Shown here: piece after piece, positions 62,077-64,000 of the stretch
Layout of the letters: every line of letters starts with the position of its first letter
How positions within the stretch are numbered: position 1 is the first letter of the stretch
NCBI GenBank assembly: GCA_040954595.2
Contig: CM082592.2
Coordinates: 9,486,001-9,550,000, forward strand
Direction of reading: 5' to 3'
Length of the DNA stretch: 64,000 nucleotides
Source: Balanoglossus misakiensis
Taxonomy: Eukaryota; Hemichordata
Translations under genes and position numbers: made by a program
The notes under the pieces: model-generated
Databases searched by the model: none
Seen by the model: the letters and a program-made list of their open reading frames with translations, nothing else
Told to the model about the DNA's origin: nothing

Positions 62077-64000
62077 GCTGAAATTTCTGTTGAGTGTTCA
62101 TATATTTTTTTTTCAAACACACAAGCAAAAATAGCCAACAACTTTTCTTCTCATTTGAATTAATGTATGCATCATGGCATGAAACACATGTACCCGAACC
62201 ATCTTTTGGGGACCAATCCATTCCTCAAGAACTACAGGGGTGGCTTATCTTTTTTTTTTGTAGTAGTAGATACATTTCAACCAAAGCCCTGAATAAAGAT
62301 AATATTTTCATGGTGTATTGTTGTCAATGTCGAATATGTAGTCAAGTACTGTATATGCTGATTCCACAGTCTCGACAAGACTGGAAATTGTCTTTGCTAT
62401 GAGAAGCCATTAAACAACAGAATTTATGGGGGGGGGGGGGGGACAGTTGTTACGAGAATGAACCTGAACCTCATGATTTTAACAACTGGAGACAGCCGTC
62501 ACATCCAATCACGAGACTATTGGGAAATTCTTTCACACTTAACTTTCACTGAATTCTGTCAAGAGATTTTACTCCGCAAATGAAGTTACCCACAGTGCAA
62601 TAGCAAGTGTCGCCATGACAACACAATTTGACAGTTTCACAAACTTTTAGGTAGGCCTATTTTGGATATGCTGCTATGTTTATTTGACACGCCCCTTTGC
62701 GCACGGTAGCCAAAAAAAGTCTCTGATTTTAACTTTTTTCCAATCAGGCAGCGAAAATGTTCTGTAAGGCGTTGGACTTTAAAATTTATAAGCTTGGCAA
62801 AAGCTATAAAAGATCAGCGCTAAAACATGCATGTCGTTCTTTGCTCAAACATCCGCGGAGAGAACAAAGCGACAAAATACGGTAAGCCTAAAGGGACTCA
62901 TGAGTTATCCAAACCCTCCCAGCCGTCTGTGTAGGATCAAGGGAATACTCCGCCCGAGATATTTCATCAACAATTCCAATATATACCATTCCCTTGAGCG
63001 ACGTGATAAGTCTTTTGATACAGCGTTAACTCGTCTCCTCAAGTCAGACTTAGCGTTGTGTGCATCACGAATGCGGAATAGCTGTGTCGTGATCGTGGTT
63101 TCGCATTCAGGGCCCGTTCGTCGAAGGCCAATCTATTGCGAGTGTGACGCCCGCAATCATGATTACCGAACGATATGCCGTCAAATATATCACACCTCAA
63201 ATTATTCGATATAATAGACTGGGAGAAATTACCTTTTCCTGATATGCAACGGGAACATATTTCTGTATATGATTTATTGTTAGTTGTTTCATGTGTCAAT
63301 TCAACCTCAGTTGGAATCCTGAATTTTTGACGCATACACAATGGGAAAATGGGAAAAATTGCTATTCGGAGATTCAGCGGAAACAGCTCTCAAAATTATC
63401 AAACCAATACGCTTATTAGATGGGAAATAGAAATGTCACAGAGAAACAGCATCACCGCAAGATATATGACCACAATATGTATTGCAAAACGAAATTGGTT
63501 TGTTTGATACTAAAAGTAGAATGGTAATATCAACCACAACGAGTTTAATAGCAAGTGACGTGAACTATACGTCTTCATGTTGCCAGCGTCGCCGTCTTCT
63601 GGTAACATTCTTGGTGAAGCGGTGTTTATAAACCACTGGCACTGACTTTATATTTACCTCGGTATAAAATACAGGAGGTATTGTCATGCATACTGAAGTT
63701 CACGACTTCTGGGCCAGTTCGATTTATTCCGACACTCGAAACACCTTCGCAGCCTACAGGCACAACCACTCCAAATAAATTCTGTGTGGGCCTGAGGCTT
63801 GTGCAAAGAACGATATTATTCTAGTGCTGCAGTAATATAACTGGATCTTCGCAAAACACGCTATTGAACGTGCACCGATCACTTAAATATACCATGATTG
63901 AAACGCAAATCGCGTTTCTTCATACTCTCAAGCAACATTTGACATTTGCAGTGGAGGTCGTGGCTGATAATTCGCAGTGTATCTGACAAGCGTTAATGGT
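62077..64000. other. Downstream flank of GCN1
   Basis: Non-coding as far as I can tell. It includes a second AATAAA (62292-62297), a G15 run and a TAGGCCTA palindrome near 62655. The 127-codon ORF at 62831-63214 shows no domain, no splice context and no family resemblance. Confidence 0.5.
62428..62442. repeat. G15 homopolymer downstream of GCN1
   Basis: Fifteen consecutive G in the 3' flank. Similar but shorter runs occur at 30551-30563 (G13), 43580-43591 (G12) and 46115-46125 (C11), all in introns or intergenic DNA. Confidence 0.95.

Noticed and set aside
62831-63214. 127-codon plus-strand ORF after GCN1
   Set aside because: No known domain; Arg/Ser-rich composition without promoter or polyadenylation context.

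Overview
The window looks like nuclear DNA of a non-vertebrate animal. It holds four intron-rich genes with consensus GT...AG splice sites, short exons (mostly 60-350 bases) and introns of about 90-700 bases. There are abundant microsatellites, small fold-back repeats and one decayed LINE. Best matches are to bilaterian families (GCN1, SMYD4, natriuretic-peptide-receptor-type guanylyl cyclase, TTC28). The palindromic words TAGGCCTA and GTACATGTAC recur in the non-coding DNA. My impression is that both are common in ambulacrarians and some other marine invertebrates, so an echinoderm, hemichordate or similar animal is my guess; the phylum cannot be fixed from this sequence alone.

Layout from left to right. 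Positions 1-16108 hold the 5' part of a minus-strand TTC28-like gene: a certain TPR exon (2218-2532) and a proposed 33-base first coding exon (16076-16108) separated by a 13.5-kb intron. Positions 17.0-18.1 kb hold a broken minus-strand LINE with ORF1-like and endonuclease-like pieces. Positions 18665-25828 hold a complete minus-strand SMYD4 gene (17 coding exons, 829 aa). Positions 25.9-28.8 kb are intergenic. Positions 28862-43258 hold a complete minus-strand receptor guanylyl cyclase (23 coding exons, 1065 aa). Positions 43.3-45.6 kb are a divergent intergenic region. Positions 45599-61927 hold a complete plus-strand GCN1 gene (50 coding exons, 2680 aa). The last 2 kb are its 3' flank.

I rebuilt the gene models exon by exon from splice signals and reading phase. 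The three complete genes each sum to a multiple of three with compatible phases at every junction, which strongly supports them. I saw no operon-like or defence-type system. The genes have unrelated roles: translational stress signalling (GCN1), lysine methylation (SMYD4), cGMP signalling (guanylyl cyclase) and TPR scaffolding (TTC28).

The points most worth a second look are these: a near-perfect 27-bp inverted repeat just upstream of SMYD4; a perfect TISU element at the GCN1 start; a phase-supported GC-AG intron in GCN1; a MITE-like element filling most of one GCN1 intron; a cryptic distant TTC28 first exon; an ambiguous stop/donor at the cyclase C-terminus; and exon-like open stretches inside the cyclase's 4-kb first intron.
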